A stretch of DNA of 64,000 bases from Parasphingopyxis algicola (GTDB lineage: Bacteria > Pseudomonadota > Alphaproteobacteria > Sphingomonadales > Sphingomonadaceae), in the NCBI RefSeq assembly GCF_013378075.1, contig NZ_CP051131.1:1178001-1242000 (forward strand), written 5' to 3'. The notes below the pieces were generated by a model. That model ran no database searches and was not told where the DNA came from. It worked only from the letters and a program-made list of their open reading frames with translations. Positions 63,993-64,000 of this stretch are shown here, piece after piece. Position numbers and translations under genes: made by a program. Position 1 is the stretch's first letter, and each line of letters begins with the position of its first letter.

Positions 63993-64000
63993 ATGTCCGA
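63993..64000 (+). CDS. probable start of the next plus-strand gene (partial)
   Basis: ATG TCC at 63993 follows GGGAGAAG with a 6-base gap, a good ribosome binding site, and is divergent from the CitE-like gene. Only the first two full codons lie in the window, so the product is unknown. Confidence 0.4.

Overview
The window is a high-GC, gene-dense chromosomal segment with no rRNA or tRNA genes. Its gene content and arrangement fit an alphaproteobacterium of the order Sphingomonadales: a very short ATP synthase epsilon subunit, a PHA regulator PhaR of the alphaproteobacterial type, a fused CysNC, a DUF2794 protein beside a serine acetyltransferase, a phoR-pstCAB-phoU-phoB operon, and many short palindromic intergenic repeats. 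The assignment is inferred from families and style only; no marker gene pins down a genus.

Layout. 1-1945: end of the ATP synthase operon (atpD, atpC) with an AT-rich foreign-looking reading frame just before atpD. 2093-4664: a drug/metabolite transporter and a CpaF-type ATPase. 4782-6856: a radical SAM protein coupled to a DUF4130 protein (putative DNA repair or modification pair). 6915-10059: polyhydroxyalkanoate functions (phaR, a PhaC-like hydrolase, an acetyl-CoA acetyltransferase). 10299-13454: a TonB-dependent receptor bounded downstream by a scrap resembling the thiolase 3' end. 13643-18108: membrane and secreted proteins, a large palindrome, then an arylformamidase-like lipoprotein, kynureninase and a GNAT enzyme. 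18258-23188: peroxiredoxin, then MFS transporter - alanine racemase - MlaE - MlaF on the minus strand. 23366-26313: S9 peptidase, a low-GC HEPN-like gene, a GFA protein. 26414-32807: sulfate activation (cysD, cysNC), an alpha/beta hydrolase-OsmC fusion, a DUF423 protein, glmS. 32978-40246: TauD-like dioxygenase, SRPBCC protein, two VOC proteins under an apparent SoxR-type promoter with soxR next door, an SdsA-like alkyl sulfatase, glmU and gph. 40379-42289: a membrane GGDEF/EAL protein.

42429-45219 is a compact minus-strand cassette: a Tat-signal small protein, a PqqD-like protein, an HprK-related kinase and a nucleotidyltransferase. The set recalls tailoring genes of peptide-modification (lasso-peptide-like) clusters but has no recognisable cyclase or protease here. 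It is the best candidate for an under-described system. 45315-51694 is the phosphate regulon with a Pho-box-like triple repeat inside the 3' end of phoR. 51716-53844: cytochrome c plus Tat-exported ferritin-like protein, facing an SDR across two copies of one operator in opposite orientation. 53954-55347: a degenerate copy of the SDR 3' end, followed by a convergent type II restriction-modification pair (MT-A70 methyltransferase and BglII/BstYI-like endonuclease), both with promoters placed for leaderless transcripts. 55815-64000: membrane protein, DUF2794, cysE, oxyR, a fasciclin protein, moaE/moaD, pgsA, an LplT-like transporter and a CitE-like lyase.

Several stretches act as units: carbon storage (phaR/PhaC-like/thiolase), sulfate assimilation (cysD-cysNC), cell-wall precursors (glmS, glmU, alr), phosphate response (phoR to phoB), redox response (soxR/VOC, oxyR, peroxiredoxin) and molybdopterin synthesis (moaD-moaE).
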